64,000 nucleotides of DNA from Planococcus sp. SK3692 (GTDB taxonomy: Bacteria > Bacillota > Bacilli > Bacillales_A > Planococcaceae). Within the stretch, counting starts at the first letter, position 1. Every line of letters starts with the position of its first letter. Positions 36,507-45,447 of the stretch are shown in pieces. The notes beneath the pieces were generated by a model. The model made no database searches and was not told where the DNA came from. It worked only from the letters and a program-made list of their open reading frames with translations. The stretch lies in NCBI RefSeq assembly GCF_028890485.2, contig NZ_JARCHV010000002.1:434001-498000 (forward strand), in the 5' to 3' direction. The translations under genes and the position numbers were made by a program.

Positions 36507-36656
36507 GAAATCCCTACTTTCCAGTATTTTTAGTATGTGGAAATTATAGCATAGCTAAGTTGTCCTTTTCGACAAGAGGAAAATTGCTGTGGTATTATGG
36601 ATAATACGGAAACAGATCGAAAAAATTTGATATGCATATTACTGGAGGAAGTAAAT

Positions 36657-37931
36657 TTGTTTATAGCATTAGGATTATTTTTAATGATGTCGTTTTTCCT
36701 GTCGGGAAGCGAAACGGCACTCACGGCAGTTAATAGGATGAAGGTCCATCTTCGCGCGGAGCAGGGGGATGTCAAAGCCCAGAAGCTCGAGAAATTAATC
36801 GCGAAGCCGGACCGAATGATTACGACTATTTTGATCGGTAATAATATTGCGAACATCATGCTGCCAACACTCGTCACGACTATCGCCATTACTAGAGGAT
36901 GGGAGGTAGGGGTGGCGACAGCCATTTTGACAATTGTGCTCATTATTTTCGGAGAAGTGTTGCCTAAGACTATTGCTGCAACTTTCTCAGACAAAATCGC
37001 CTACATTGTGGCACCTGTCATATCGTTCCTGGTTGTGATTTTAAAACCGCTTACTTGGTTGCTCGCCCAGTTTACGAATATCTTCATCCGCATCATTTCC
37101 AAAGGCAGTGTCAAAGAAGCGACGATGACCAAAGAAGAGCTGCGCACGATGGTCGATATTGCGTCGACGGAAGGGACCTTCGAAGCCGATGAGTCGGAAC
37201 GCATTAAAGGCGTGCTCGATTTCCCGCATAAGGACGTGTCGGATGTCATGTCGACCCACCGCACGGACACGGTCGGCATTTCCATAGAGATGACCTACGA
37301 AGAAGTCCGCGACTTGATCCTGGACTCTTCATATACGCGTTATCCTGTATACGAAGAAAGTATGGATAATGTCGTTGGGTTGTTCTATTCCAAAAAACTC
37401 ATCGAATGGTCGATGAACCCGAACTTGACTTTGACAGAACTGATGGATGACAATCCATTATTCGTCGTGCAATCGGTGAGCGTCGAAAAAGTGTTCAAAT
37501 TGATGATGGCGAAGAAAAAGCATATGGCTGTCATCTTGGACGAATACGGTGGAACGCTCGGGATTGTGACGCACGAAGACATCATCGAGGAAATGATCGG
37601 CCAGGACATTGAAGACGAAACGGATGCCGAAGACGAGGAATTAGTCTTCGGTATTAACGACAGCCAATTGTCTTGCCACGGCCGCTTGGAAATTGAAGAT
37701 GTCAATGAAATGTTCGAAGTCGAAGTGCCGGAAGACCATGACACGATTGCCGGATTTGTCATGCAGCAACTTGGCCATGTGCCGGAAGTCGGCGAAGAAT
37801 TCACTTACGAAAACTTGCACGTAGTCGTCAATGAAATGGATAGAAACCGCATTGAACGATTGACGATCACAAAACTAATTGAGCCTGAAGAACAGGAAAC
37901 AATTAGCGAAAATGCAGGCAAAAGACAATAA
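36657..37931 (+). CDS. CNNM/CorC-type membrane protein (DUF21, CBS pair, CorC_HlyC)
   Basis: 424 residues. The N-terminal DUF21 transmembrane domain (about 1-180) starts FIALGLFLMMSFFLSGSETA, followed by two CBS domains (about 200-320) and a C-terminal CorC_HlyC domain (about 335-415). This family moves or senses magnesium and cobalt. TTG 36657 is nine bases after GGAGG; the frame open to 36597 has no ribosome site. A promoter would lie in the 90 bp shared with the divergent dipeptidase. Confidence 0.9.
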   Translation: MFIALGLFLMMSFFLSGSETALTAVNRMKVHLRAEQGDVKAQKLEKLIAKPDRMITTILIGNNIANIMLPTLVTTIAITRGWEVGVATAILTIVLIIFGEVLPKTIAATFSDKIAYIVAPVISFLVVILKPLTWLLAQFTNIFIRIISKGSVKEATMTKEELRTMVDIASTEGTFEADESERIKGVLDFPHKDVSDVMSTHRTDTVGISIEMTYEEVRDLILDSSYTRYPVYEESMDNVVGLFYSKKLIEWSMNPNLTLTELMDDNPLFVVQSVSVEKVFKLMMAKKKHMAVILDEYGGTLGIVTHEDIIEEMIGQDIEDETDAEDEELVFGINDSQLSCHGRLEIEDVNEMFEVEVPEDHDTIAGFVMQQLGHVPEVGEEFTYENLHVVVNEMDRNRIERLTITKLIEPEEQETISENAGKRQ

Positions 37932-37936
37932 GCGAA

Positions 37937-37968
37937 AGTCGTCCAGAGTGTGGGGCGGCTTTTTTTGT
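37937..37968 (+). terminator. Terminator after the CNNM/CorC gene
   Basis: AGTCGTCC and GGGCGGCT pair with G-T pairs around a GTG loop, followed by seven T residues. Confidence 0.78.
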
Positions 37969-38071
37969 TTCTTACAACATTGTAAGGAGACTGAAAGAGG
38001 GAACGATAGAGCGTAAGCCTAAACTCGGGCACAATAAGGGCATAAGAGATCACCGGACGGAGGTAACACCG

Positions 38072-38608
38072 ATGGAAGAGCTATATGCCGAATATAACCG
38101 CTACATCTATCATTTATGCCTGAAACTTACCCGCAACAAAGCCGAAGCTGAAGACTTGATGCAGGAAGTATGGCTGAAAGTAGTACGCTATGAATCATCA
38201 ATCGCCGAAGTCGACCACGCCAAAGCTTGGTTGACGACCATTTGCATGAATACATTCCGCGACCGCTATCGCAAAAACGTGCGCCGCAGCAAACATATTG
38301 CCAATCAGCCGGAAGGGCTCGACGTCTCGTTGCTGGATTTGATCCCAACCGATGAGACCGGGACTGCCGAATTATTGGAAAAACAAGATGTCTCTGTCAT
38401 GATTCGCCACAAGATCTCGGAACTGGATGCGATTTACCGGACGACGATCGTTTACTTTTACGTCCACCAGTATTCACTCGTTGAAATTGCTGAGACGATG
38501 AAAGTATCGATCGGTACAGTGAAATCCCGACTGCACCGAGGCAAACAGCGCCTGAAAGACATGCTTATGGAAGATGTCAGAACCCGCGAATACGTCGTAA
38601 TTGCTTAA
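38072..38608 (+). CDS. Sigma-70 family (ECF-type) sigma factor
   Basis: 178 residues: region 2 (about 5-70, with EAEDLMQEVWLKVVRY for core binding and -10 recognition) and region 4 helix-turn-helix (about 115-165, with SLVEIAETMKVSIGTVKSRLHRGKQRLK). There is no region 3, as in extracytoplasmic-function sigma factors. No anti-sigma gene follows; the next gene encodes a membrane PLD enzyme after a terminator, so how its activity is controlled is unclear. GGAGGT lies upstream of the ATG. Confidence 0.88.
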   Translation: MEELYAEYNRYIYHLCLKLTRNKAEAEDLMQEVWLKVVRYESSIAEVDHAKAWLTTICMNTFRDRYRKNVRRSKHIANQPEGLDVSLLDLIPTDETGTAELLEKQDVSVMIRHKISELDAIYRTTIVYFYVHQYSLVEIAETMKVSIGTVKSRLHRGKQRLKDMLMEDVRTREYVVIA

Positions 38609-38617
38609 TATTCTCTA

Positions 38618-38647
38618 AGCCCCGACCATTAATTGGTTGGGGTTTTA
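38618..38647 (+). terminator. Terminator after the sigma factor gene
   Basis: AAGCCCCGACCA and TGGTTGGGGTT form a stem around TTAAT with a short T run. Confidence 0.8.
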
Positions 38648-38718
38648 ATATGGAAAATAATAACTGATATTTTTCTATAGCGCTTCCGCTTATAATGAAG
38701 CAAAGGAGCGGGGACTTA

Positions 38719-40167
38719 ATGAAAAAAATCAAGAGTTACAGCAAGCGTCGGCGTATCATCATGGGCGTCGTAGGAGTACTTGCCGCGATGTACATAATTG
38801 TCATTATTTGGCATACTTTTAAACCTTTACCGGAAGGCGTTTCGTTTGCCGGAGATTTACATAGTGCCGAGCAAGTGGAGATGATTTATGATCTGAGCTA
38901 TGCACAGGATAAGAAAGGCACAGATTTGGAGAGCGAGTTGCGGATCTTCGATGAAATTCATGAACTGATCGATGAAGCAGAAGAATTTCTCGTACTCGAT
39001 TTGTTCCTATTCGACACTTACAATGATACGGAGACGGCCTATCCAGCAGTTGCGGAACGTTTGGCTGATCATTTAATCGAGAAAAAGAAAGAAAATCCCG
39101 ATTTTCCAATCTATTTCATCACCGACCCGCTGAATATCGGATATGGTTCCTATGAAAGCTTGCTGCTAGAAACCTTGGAAGCGGAAGGGGTTGAAGTGAT
39201 TATCACCGACCTCGACAAATTACGCGATTCGATGCCACTGTATTCAGGGCTTTACCGGGTGATTTTCCAATGGTTCGATAACGACGGGGAAGGGTGGATT
39301 GCAAATGCCATGTCGGGCGAAGCGCCTGACATGACGCTTTCTTCTTACATGAAGTTGATGAATATCAAAGCGAATCACGGCAAAACTGTCGTTTCAGAGC
39401 AGGAAGCAATCATTAGTTCAGCTAATCCGCATGATGCAAGTGGCCTTCACGGCAATATGGCGTTTCGTGTCAGTGGCCCGGTACTGGATGATATCCTAGA
39501 GGCTGAAGAAGCAGTTTCGAAACTATCCGGCGGTCCCGATCTTCCGAGAGCAGAAATGCCCGAGCAAGCGGGCGAGTACGAAGTGCAGTATGTCACGGAG
39601 CGGAAAATATTGGAGGCTCTTTTGAAGTATATGGACAATACGGAGAAAGGCGATAGCATCCAAATGGCCATGTTTTATTTATCCGAGACCAGTGTCGTCA
39701 ACAGTTTAATAGAAGCATCGAATCGCGGCGTGGAAGTGCAGCTTGTTCTCGATCCAAACGAAAATGCATTCGGCAATGAAAAAACCGGTTTGCCGAATCG
39801 ACCGGCGGTGAATGGCATGGTGGATTCAGCGAGCGATTCCTTGGAAGTCCGCTGGTATAACCCGGTGGTTGGGCAATTCCATACAAAAACCGTCATGATT
39901 CAAAGTGGTGAAGAAACGGTCATTCTAGGCGGTTCCGCCAATATGACCGAGCGTACGCTGATGGATTATAACCTGGAGGCGGACATCCTCATCAAAGCGC
40001 CGACAGACAGCAAATTGGTGGGCGAACTAGATACGTATTTTGACCGTCTGTGGAATAACGAAGACGCTCTGTACACACTCGAACTGGAAGAATTCCAAGA
40101 CGAATTCACTTTCTGGCAGCGCGGCATCTACAATTTCCAAAAGCTCTTCAAGCTGACGACTTATTGA
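38719..40167 (+). CDS. Phospholipase D-like enzyme (cardiolipin synthase family)
   Basis: 482 residues: an N-terminal basic segment and one membrane helix (about 10-32), then two PLD halves. HKD-like motifs are HGKTVVSE (His220, Lys222) and HTKTVMIQ (His388, Lys390); the usual aspartate is Glu227 in one and Gln395 in the other. Histidines and lysines for the phosphohistidine mechanism remain, so transphosphatidylation or hydrolysis is still plausible. ATG 38719 follows AAAGGAG; the upstream ATG overlaps the promoter -10 (TATAAT at 38690). A TAAG microsatellite begins four bases after the stop. Confidence 0.82.
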   Translation: MKKIKSYSKRRRIIMGVVGVLAAMYIIVIIWHTFKPLPEGVSFAGDLHSAEQVEMIYDLSYAQDKKGTDLESELRIFDEIHELIDEAEEFLVLDLFLFDTYNDTETAYPAVAERLADHLIEKKKENPDFPIYFITDPLNIGYGSYESLLLETLEAEGVEVIITDLDKLRDSMPLYSGLYRVIFQWFDNDGEGWIANAMSGEAPDMTLSSYMKLMNIKANHGKTVVSEQEAIISSANPHDASGLHGNMAFRVSGPVLDDILEAEEAVSKLSGGPDLPRAEMPEQAGEYEVQYVTERKILEALLKYMDNTEKGDSIQMAMFYLSETSVVNSLIEASNRGVEVQLVLDPNENAFGNEKTGLPNRPAVNGMVDSASDSLEVRWYNPVVGQFHTKTVMIQSGEETVILGGSANMTERTLMDYNLEADILIKAPTDSKLVGELDTYFDRLWNNEDALYTLELEEFQDEFTFWQRGIYNFQKLFKLTTY

Positions 40168-40170
40168 AGT

Positions 40171-40271
<101 letters not shown>

Positions 40272-40312
40272 AATATGAGAAACATAGTGAGTATAAATAG
40301 CTTGCGCTATTC

Positions 40313-40450
40313 GACTGCGTTACAGGGGCACGCTTGCCGGGGGGCGGGTGTTGAGCCAATGTGCCAAAGTGCATGGCACATTTGTCTCGCCAGCCCGCTC
40401 GGTCCCCCAGGCGTCGGCCCCTTCCACTCCGTCTCTATGTTTAGATTGGA
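40313..40450 (+). repeat. Bacillales-type intergenic repeat with G-rich/C-rich arms, copy 1
   Basis: The left arm GACTGCGTTACAGGGGCAC and right arm CTCGGTCCCCCAGGCGTC match the element at 58311-58557. Between them AATGTGCCA and TGGCACATT form a perfect hairpin. The arm sequences resemble, from memory, dispersed intergenic repeats common in Bacillales. No coding frame is credible. Confidence 0.7.
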
Positions 40451-40597
40451 ATAAAGTTTCTTTTGTCCACTCAATAGAAAGTGAGTAAATGCGTCACCTT
40501 TTGTAGCTTATATCGTTTGCATCAAAGAGAATGAAATTTTTAGCCCCAAACTTCTAACAAGATATTTGGCTCGAGCACCACATGACCAGATGCTGCA

Positions 40598-40766
40598 TCC
40601 CGGGAAGCGATTCCCCCGCTAGCTGGAAACGTATATAGAAGCAGCTGATTAAACACACTTGATTCAATGAAATCTCTAAGCCGCTGAGCGCCCAAGGTGA
40701 GCCGACGCAATAAGACAAGTGGTTTTCTTGGCTTATTGCAAAAGGCCAACCCAAAGCCAGGCGGCG
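40598..40766 (+). repeat. Structured intergenic repeat, copy II
   Basis: Outer helix GCCGCTG (40680-40686) with CAGGCGGC (40758-40765, one bulged G); second helix GGTGAGCC (40696-40703) with GGCCAACC (40744-40751) containing a GA/CA internal loop; terminal hairpin GCAATAAG-A-CAAG with CTTG-G-CTTATTGC (40707-40739) and a seven-base loop. The same fold with different bases appears at 58.7-59.2 kb. It lies between converging genes; the rest of the 40.45-40.88 kb gap shows no gene. Confidence 0.8.
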
Positions 40767-40882
40767 AATAGGGAGATGAAGCAAAAATAGAATGTGAGAA
40801 AGATTCCACAATCAAACTCTCGCTCTCTTTTTCTACTACTCATTCGCGCAGCGTTTCTCATGAGCTGTTCATATTCAATGAA

Positions 40883-40925
40883 AAACCCCGCTGCACACAA
40901 ATTTTATGTGTGCAGCGGGGTTTTG
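40883..40925 (-). terminator. Terminator of the ABC-F gene
   Basis: AAACCCCGCTGCACACA and TGTGTGCAGCGGGGTTT form a perfect stem around an AT-rich loop; T runs on both strands allow either direction. Confidence 0.92.
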
Positions 40926-40927
40926 GT

Positions 40928-42493
40928 TTATTGTTCGGTTTGCTTGCCGGCTTCTATCCATTCCTCGACGTTCCACACTTTCGTGGCAAGACCGTCGTAG
41001 AAATCCGGTTCGTGGCTGACAAGAACGATTGTGCCTTTGTAAGCCTGCATGGCGCGCTTAAGTTCAGCTTTTGCGTCGATGTCCAAGTGGTTCGTCGGCT
41101 CATCGAAAATGAGCCAATTGCTTTCTTCCAGCATCAATTTGCACAAGCGCACTTTCGCTTGTTCGCCACCGCTCAATTGGTTCATCGGGCGGCCGATATG
41201 TTCGCTCTTCAATCCAGTGCGGGCAAGGGCGCCGCGTACCTGGCCCTGATCCATCGAAGGATAAGCATCCCAGATTTCATCAATCGGGCGGTGCGTCGGT
41301 GCTTTGACTTCTTGTTCGAAATAGCTAGGCGTCAAGTATTCCCCGCGGATGACGTCTCCGTCGAGCGGCTTGATCTTGCCGAGTATCGTTTTGAGCAAAG
41401 TCGATTTCCCGACGCCGTTCATGCCGACAAGCGCGATTTTTTCGCCGCGTTCGATCATGAACGTCAATGGCGGCAACAAGGGCTTGTCATAGCCGATGCG
41501 AAGCGCTTCTGCTTCAACGACGTAGCGGCTAGGGCTGCGCGTTTCTTTGAAGGCAAATTGCGGTTTGGCTGCCATTTCCGGTTTTTCGATACGATCCATG
41601 CGATCCAATTGTTTCTGGCGGGATTTCGCGCGTCCAGTTGTCGAAGCACGCGCTTTGTTTTTCGCGATGAAGGTCTCGGTTTTTTTGATCATGTCTTCTT
41701 GCTTTTCGTAGGCGTCCAGATGCTGCTTTTTCGCCAATTCCGCAAGCTCGATGAATTTTTCGTAAGAGGCGGTATAGCGGTTCAGGCGGGAGAATTCCAA
41801 GTGGAAAATAACGCCTGTCACCGAACTCATGAATTCCGTATCGTGTGAAATGAGCAGGAACGCATGCGGATAGTTTTTCAAGTAATTGACGAGCCACTGG
41901 ATATGTTCTTCATCCAGATAGTTAGTCGGCTCATCCAGCAATAGCACTTTCGGTTTTTCCAGCAATAGTTTAGCTAGTAGCAGCTTGGTTCTCTGTCCGC
42001 CGGAAAGCGATTCGACGTTGCGCTCAAGGCCGATAGCATCGAGTCCAAGGCCGCGAGCGATTTCTTCTACTTTAACATCCAATGTATAGAAATCACCGGC
42101 ATCGAGTGCATCTTGCACTTCAGCCATCTGTTCAAGCAATGTTTCGAGCTGTTCCGCGTCAGCTTCGCCCATCTTCATGGCGATGTCGTTCAATTCTTTC
42201 TCTTTTTCATAAAGCGGCAAGAAGGCATCCTGTAAAGTTTGGCGGATGGTACGTCCCGGTGCCAGCTGTGTGTGCTGGTCCAAATAACCGTAATGGGTCT
42301 TTGGCTGCCATTCGACTCTGCCCGCGTCGTAAATTTGCTTGCCTGTCAAAATATTCATCAATGTCGATTTTCCGACGCCGTTAGCCCCGACTAACCCAAC
42401 ATGTTCCCCTTCGACTAGACGAAACGAAATGCCATTGAATAAAGTACGGTCCCCGAACGTATGGCTCAGGTTTTCTACTGTTAATAAACTCAT
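40928..42493 (-). CDS. ABC-F family ATPase (YfmM-like)
   Basis: 521 residues: two ATP-binding cassettes in one chain with no membrane helices. Cassette 1 has Walker A GANGVGKST, signature LSGGQ and LLLDEPTNYLD; cassette 2 has GMNGVGKST, LSGGEQAK and IFDEPTNHLD. Between them is a charged coiled linker (about 235-310) typical of ABC-F translation factors, which bind the ribosomal E site and release stalled ribosomes or protect against antibiotics. It most resembles B. subtilis YfmM by N-terminal sequence. Antibiotic-resistance function cannot be claimed. Confidence 0.9.
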   Translation of the reverse strand: MSLLTVENLSHTFGDRTLFNGISFRLVEGEHVGLVGANGVGKSTLMNILTGKQIYDAGRVEWQPKTHYGYLDQHTQLAPGRTIRQTLQDAFLPLYEKEKELNDIAMKMGEADAEQLETLLEQMAEVQDALDAGDFYTLDVKVEEIARGLGLDAIGLERNVESLSGGQRTKLLLAKLLLEKPKVLLLDEPTNYLDEEHIQWLVNYLKNYPHAFLLISHDTEFMSSVTGVIFHLEFSRLNRYTASYEKFIELAELAKKQHLDAYEKQEDMIKKTETFIAKNKARASTTGRAKSRQKQLDRMDRIEKPEMAAKPQFAFKETRSPSRYVVEAEALRIGYDKPLLPPLTFMIERGEKIALVGMNGVGKSTLLKTILGKIKPLDGDVIRGEYLTPSYFEQEVKAPTHRPIDEIWDAYPSMDQGQVRGALARTGLKSEHIGRPMNQLSGGEQAKVRLCKLMLEESNWLIFDEPTNHLDIDAKAELKRAMQAYKGTIVLVSHEPDFYDGLATKVWNVEEWIEAGKQTEQ

Positions 42494-42514
42494 GTATATG
42501 TTCCTCCACTTTCC

Positions 42515-42545
42515 ATAAAAAAAACCGCGGTTAAAGTTCCGCGAG
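42515..42545 (-). terminator. Terminator of the SE1832 gene
   Basis: On the minus strand CTCGCGG pairs with CCGCGG around the stop codon, followed by eight T residues. It overlaps the last codons of the gene. Confidence 0.82.
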
Positions 42546-42713
42546 TTTTTTGTTTAATTCCGCAAGACGCTGTTCCATTTTTTCAAGCCGTTCTTCGGCT
42601 TTGTCGACCATTTTCGTGTGGCCGGTTGTTTCCAGTTTTTCAATATCACCCTGTTGGCGTACGTAATCGCTCTTCAGTTCGGCGATGGCGTATTCGATTT
42701 CCTGCTTGTTCAA
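42531..42713 (-). CDS. SE1832 family small coiled-coil protein
   Basis: 60 residues starting NKQEIEYAIAELKSDYVRQQ, highly charged, with heptad-like leucines to the C-terminus (LEKMEQRLAELNKKLAEL). It matches the short SE1832 family of Bacillota, of unknown function. TTG 42713 is preferred, with AGGGTGAT six bases before it; the GTG at 42722 lies in that ribosome site. It is followed by its own terminator, then by the ABC-F gene on the same strand. Confidence 0.8.
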   Translation of the reverse strand: MNKQEIEYAIAELKSDYVRQQGDIEKLETTGHTKMVDKAEERLEKMEQRLAELNKKLAEL

Positions 42714-42858
42714 CAAAATCACCCTAGTTTTTCTCTGTATTATATCACAAATAGAGAAAATTTAAATCGATACGCCCGGCTTCTCGCTTTCATTGCACAC
42801 GGCAACTCCTTTATAATAACAAAAAATGAAAAGGAAGTGAGATGCCATCGACAGTTTA

Positions 42859-44694
42859 TTGTTTGATCTTATGTTAATTATTTTCCTCGGCGTTCTGTCG
42901 CAATGGATCGCCTGGCGTCTCCGCCTTCCTGCGATTGTGTTGATGTCGATTGCCGGATTATTGATTGGCCCGATATTCGCCGTGATTTCCCCGGAAGAAA
43001 GTTTCGGGGATTTATTCCGGCCGCTTGTATCGCTTGCTGTTGCCATCATCTTGTTTGAAGGCAGCTTAAACTTGAATTTCAAGGAGATCCGCGGCTTCAA
43101 TAAGCCAGTGTGGCGAATCGTCACATTCGGCGCTTTGCTTGCCTGGGCGGGAGGCACCTTGGCTTCGCATTATGTCGCGGGACTTTCGTGGGCCGTGTCA
43201 TTTGTTATCGGCGGCTTGTTCATCGTGACAGGGCCGACCGTCATCATGCCGCTGCTTCGACAAGCCAAACTGAAAGCCCGGCCTGCAGCTCTATTGAAAT
43301 GGGAAGGCATCATCGTCGACCCGTTCGGTGCGTTATTGGCTTTGTTTGCATTCCAATTTGTACTATTTGCAGAAGGCGATGTAACGGCCGCTGCATTCGG
43401 CTTATTCTTCCTAGCGGCGCTATTTGCTACTGTACTCGGTGCAGCTGCAGGACTTGGAATGGGCTGGATGTTCGAGCGCGGCCAAATTCCAGAATTTCTG
43501 AAATCGCCGATGGTGTTCGGCGTGGTGCTGTTGACCTTTGTTATCTCGGACATCGTGATGCACGAAACCGGTTTGCTTGCGGTAACAGCCATGGGAATGG
43601 TCATGGCCAATATGAACATCAGCTCCATCAACGATATGCGGCATTTCAAGGAGACAATGTCCATTCTGTTGATTTCGAGTGTGTTCTTAATGTTGACAGC
43701 GTCACTCAGCATGGATGTGCTGTTTGAAATTTTTAACTGGTCCATTATTTCGTTTGTGTTGGTCATGTTGTTTGTGGTCCGGCCGTTATCTATTTGGATA
43801 TCGACCATCGGCACCGACTTAAGCTGGCAGGAAAAGGCCTTGGTCGGATGGATTGCGCCTCGTGGGATTGTGGCATTGACCGTATCCGGTTATTTTGCCA
43901 GCGTCTTGTTGGATTCCGGGTTTGAAGATGCGGAGCTTTTGACCGCGTTGACTTTCGCGCTCGTGTTCTCTACGGTAGTGGCGCATGGATTTTCCATTAC
44001 ATGGGTCGGCCGCAAATTGGGCTTGGCTTCAGCGGAAGAACCAGGAATTATCATCATCGGAGCGAGCAGGTTCACGACGGCGATGGCGAAAGCCCTTTAC
44101 GATATGGATAAGAACGTGTTGCTTGTCGACGATTCCTGGGGCCGTTTGCAAAAAGCGCGCCAGATCGGCATCAAGACTTATGTCGGGAATATTCTTTCCG
44201 AGCATACAGAATACGAAGTGGATTTAACGCCTTATGAGAAAATGATCGTCGCTTCAGAGACGGATTCGTTCAATGCGCTTGTCGTCAATAACTTCGTGCC
44301 GGAAATGGGGCGCATCAATTTGTTCCAGACGGCACTTCACCAAGGAGACCCGGCCGATTTCCACTCCTCGTTGAGCGGGCGGATCCTCTTCACTGAAGAT
44401 TGGAACATTCACGTGCTCGATGAAAAGGAAGAACAAGGCTACGCCATTCGTTCCACGAAATTGACGGAGCGTTTCACTTATGAAGAATTCAATAAGAAGT
44501 GGTCAGCCAATACGATTCCGTTATTTATTGAAACGGCACAAGGAAACATTGAGTTCTTCACTTCCGATAAAGTGCTGGAGCCGAAGCAAGGCGATACCGT
44601 TATTAGCTTCACGGGGCCGGAGCGCGATTCCGACCGCATCCAGGAGCGCCTGGAAACCAAACGCATTAAAAAGGGTTCTCAGACTAAAGAATGA
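42859..44694 (+). CDS. Cation:proton antiporter with TrkA-type regulatory domains (NhaP/CPA1)
   Basis: 611 residues: about 12 transmembrane helices (1-395), then a TrkA-N/Rossmann domain (about 395-510, IIIIGASRFTTAMAKALYD) and a C-terminal RCK_C-like region (about 540-600). It would exchange sodium or potassium for protons, gated by a nucleotide. The only standard in-frame start is TTG 42859, about 18 bases from AAGGAAGTGAG; an ATC at 42847 is better spaced and would add MDSL. An in-frame stop at 42838 rules out longer forms. Confidence 0.87.
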   Translation: MFDLMLIIFLGVLSQWIAWRLRLPAIVLMSIAGLLIGPIFAVISPEESFGDLFRPLVSLAVAIILFEGSLNLNFKEIRGFNKPVWRIVTFGALLAWAGGTLASHYVAGLSWAVSFVIGGLFIVTGPTVIMPLLRQAKLKARPAALLKWEGIIVDPFGALLALFAFQFVLFAEGDVTAAAFGLFFLAALFATVLGAAAGLGMGWMFERGQIPEFLKSPMVFGVVLLTFVISDIVMHETGLLAVTAMGMVMANMNISSINDMRHFKETMSILLISSVFLMLTASLSMDVLFEIFNWSIISFVLVMLFVVRPLSIWISTIGTDLSWQEKALVGWIAPRGIVALTVSGYFASVLLDSGFEDAELLTALTFALVFSTVVAHGFSITWVGRKLGLASAEEPGIIIIGASRFTTAMAKALYDMDKNVLLVDDSWGRLQKARQIGIKTYVGNILSEHTEYEVDLTPYEKMIVASETDSFNALVVNNFVPEMGRINLFQTALHQGDPADFHSSLSGRILFTEDWNIHVLDEKEEQGYAIRSTKLTERFTYEEFNKKWSANTIPLFIETAQGNIEFFTSDKVLEPKQGDTVISFTGPERDSDRIQERLETKRIKKGSQTKE

Positions 44695-44847
44695 AATCTT
44701 TCTTTATAAGCCCTATCGATACGCACGCGGAATGTGTCTTTGCTATGATAAATAATAGCTGCAGCATACACTGCACCAGATCAATCAATAGGAAAAGGCA
44801 GTGGAAACCGCTGCCCGCTTATACGTAGTCAAGGAGGATTCAGGATC

Positions 44848-45417
44848 ATGAAGATTTTATTAGTGGATGGAACGATACTGGGGCGCAAGACCGGCGCTGT
44901 ATTGGAACAGGTCAAAGTCTATCTCGAGCGGGAGAATCCGGAGATGGAATTAAGCATTTTGAACATGAGCGAATATGAGCATCAATTCGTGGATGGCCGC
45001 CCTAACGCGGAATACAATGACAGCATGCGTGAAATGGTGCAGCGTTTTGAAGAAGCGGACGGATATATCATCGCCTCGCCGATTTTCCAAGGCTCGATTC
45101 CAGGCGTCTTGAAAAATGCATTCGATATGCTGCACCCAAGGACGATGCGCTACAAACCGGTTTCAATTGTCGCAAACGGCGGCACGTATCAGCATCACTT
45201 GGTCATCGAGAATCAGCTGAAACCCATTCTTGATTATTTCCGCTGCCTCGTGACACCGAACTATGTCTATACGCATACAAGCCATTTCGATGACACGAAC
45301 GCCATCATTAATGATGATGTCCATGACCGCCTGCGCGAACTAGCTCGCGTATTTGTACAATACGCAGAGATGAGCACGCATCTTTCAAAAGAAACACTCG
45401 ATATCGACGACCATTAA
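44848..45417 (+). CDS. NADPH-dependent FMN reductase-like flavoprotein
   Basis: 189 residues with a flavodoxin-like fold: an N-terminal ILLVDGTILGRKTGAV loop, the FMN phosphate-binding site replaced in part, and the conserved SPIFQGSIPGVLKNAFD segment that holds the flavin ring. It reduces FMN or a quinone-like substrate with NAD(P)H. AAGGAGG precedes the ATG. The 150 bp before it contain a hairpin GGCAG/CTGCC without a T run and no obvious gene. Confidence 0.85.
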   Translation: MKILLVDGTILGRKTGAVLEQVKVYLERENPEMELSILNMSEYEHQFVDGRPNAEYNDSMREMVQRFEEADGYIIASPIFQGSIPGVLKNAFDMLHPRTMRYKPVSIVANGGTYQHHLVIENQLKPILDYFRCLVTPNYVYTHTSHFDDTNAIINDDVHDRLRELARVFVQYAEMSTHLSKETLDIDDH

Positions 45418-45447
45418 AAAAAACCTCCCTCGGGAGGTTTTTTTCGG
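45416..45447 (+). terminator. Terminator of the FMN reductase gene; left flank of the inserted element
   Basis: CCTCCCTCGGGAGG is flanked by A and T runs. A 32-base near-identical copy (one base change in the loop, one indel-like shift in the T runs) sits at 45684-45715 beyond the element. Confidence 0.93.

Noticed and set aside
37985-38012. ECF-type promoter TGAAAG...CGTA before the sigma gene
   Set aside because: The spacing between the boxes is about 14 bp, shorter than the usual 16-17 bp, so autoregulation cannot be claimed.
38695-38718. Earlier ATG for the PLD gene
   Set aside because: It overlaps the -10 box and has no ribosome site, whereas ATG 38719 has AAAGGAG.
44695-44847. Riboswitch or attenuator before the FMN reductase gene
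   Set aside because: Only a simple GGCAG/CTGCC hairpin without a T run is visible; no FMN-riboswitch consensus was recognised.
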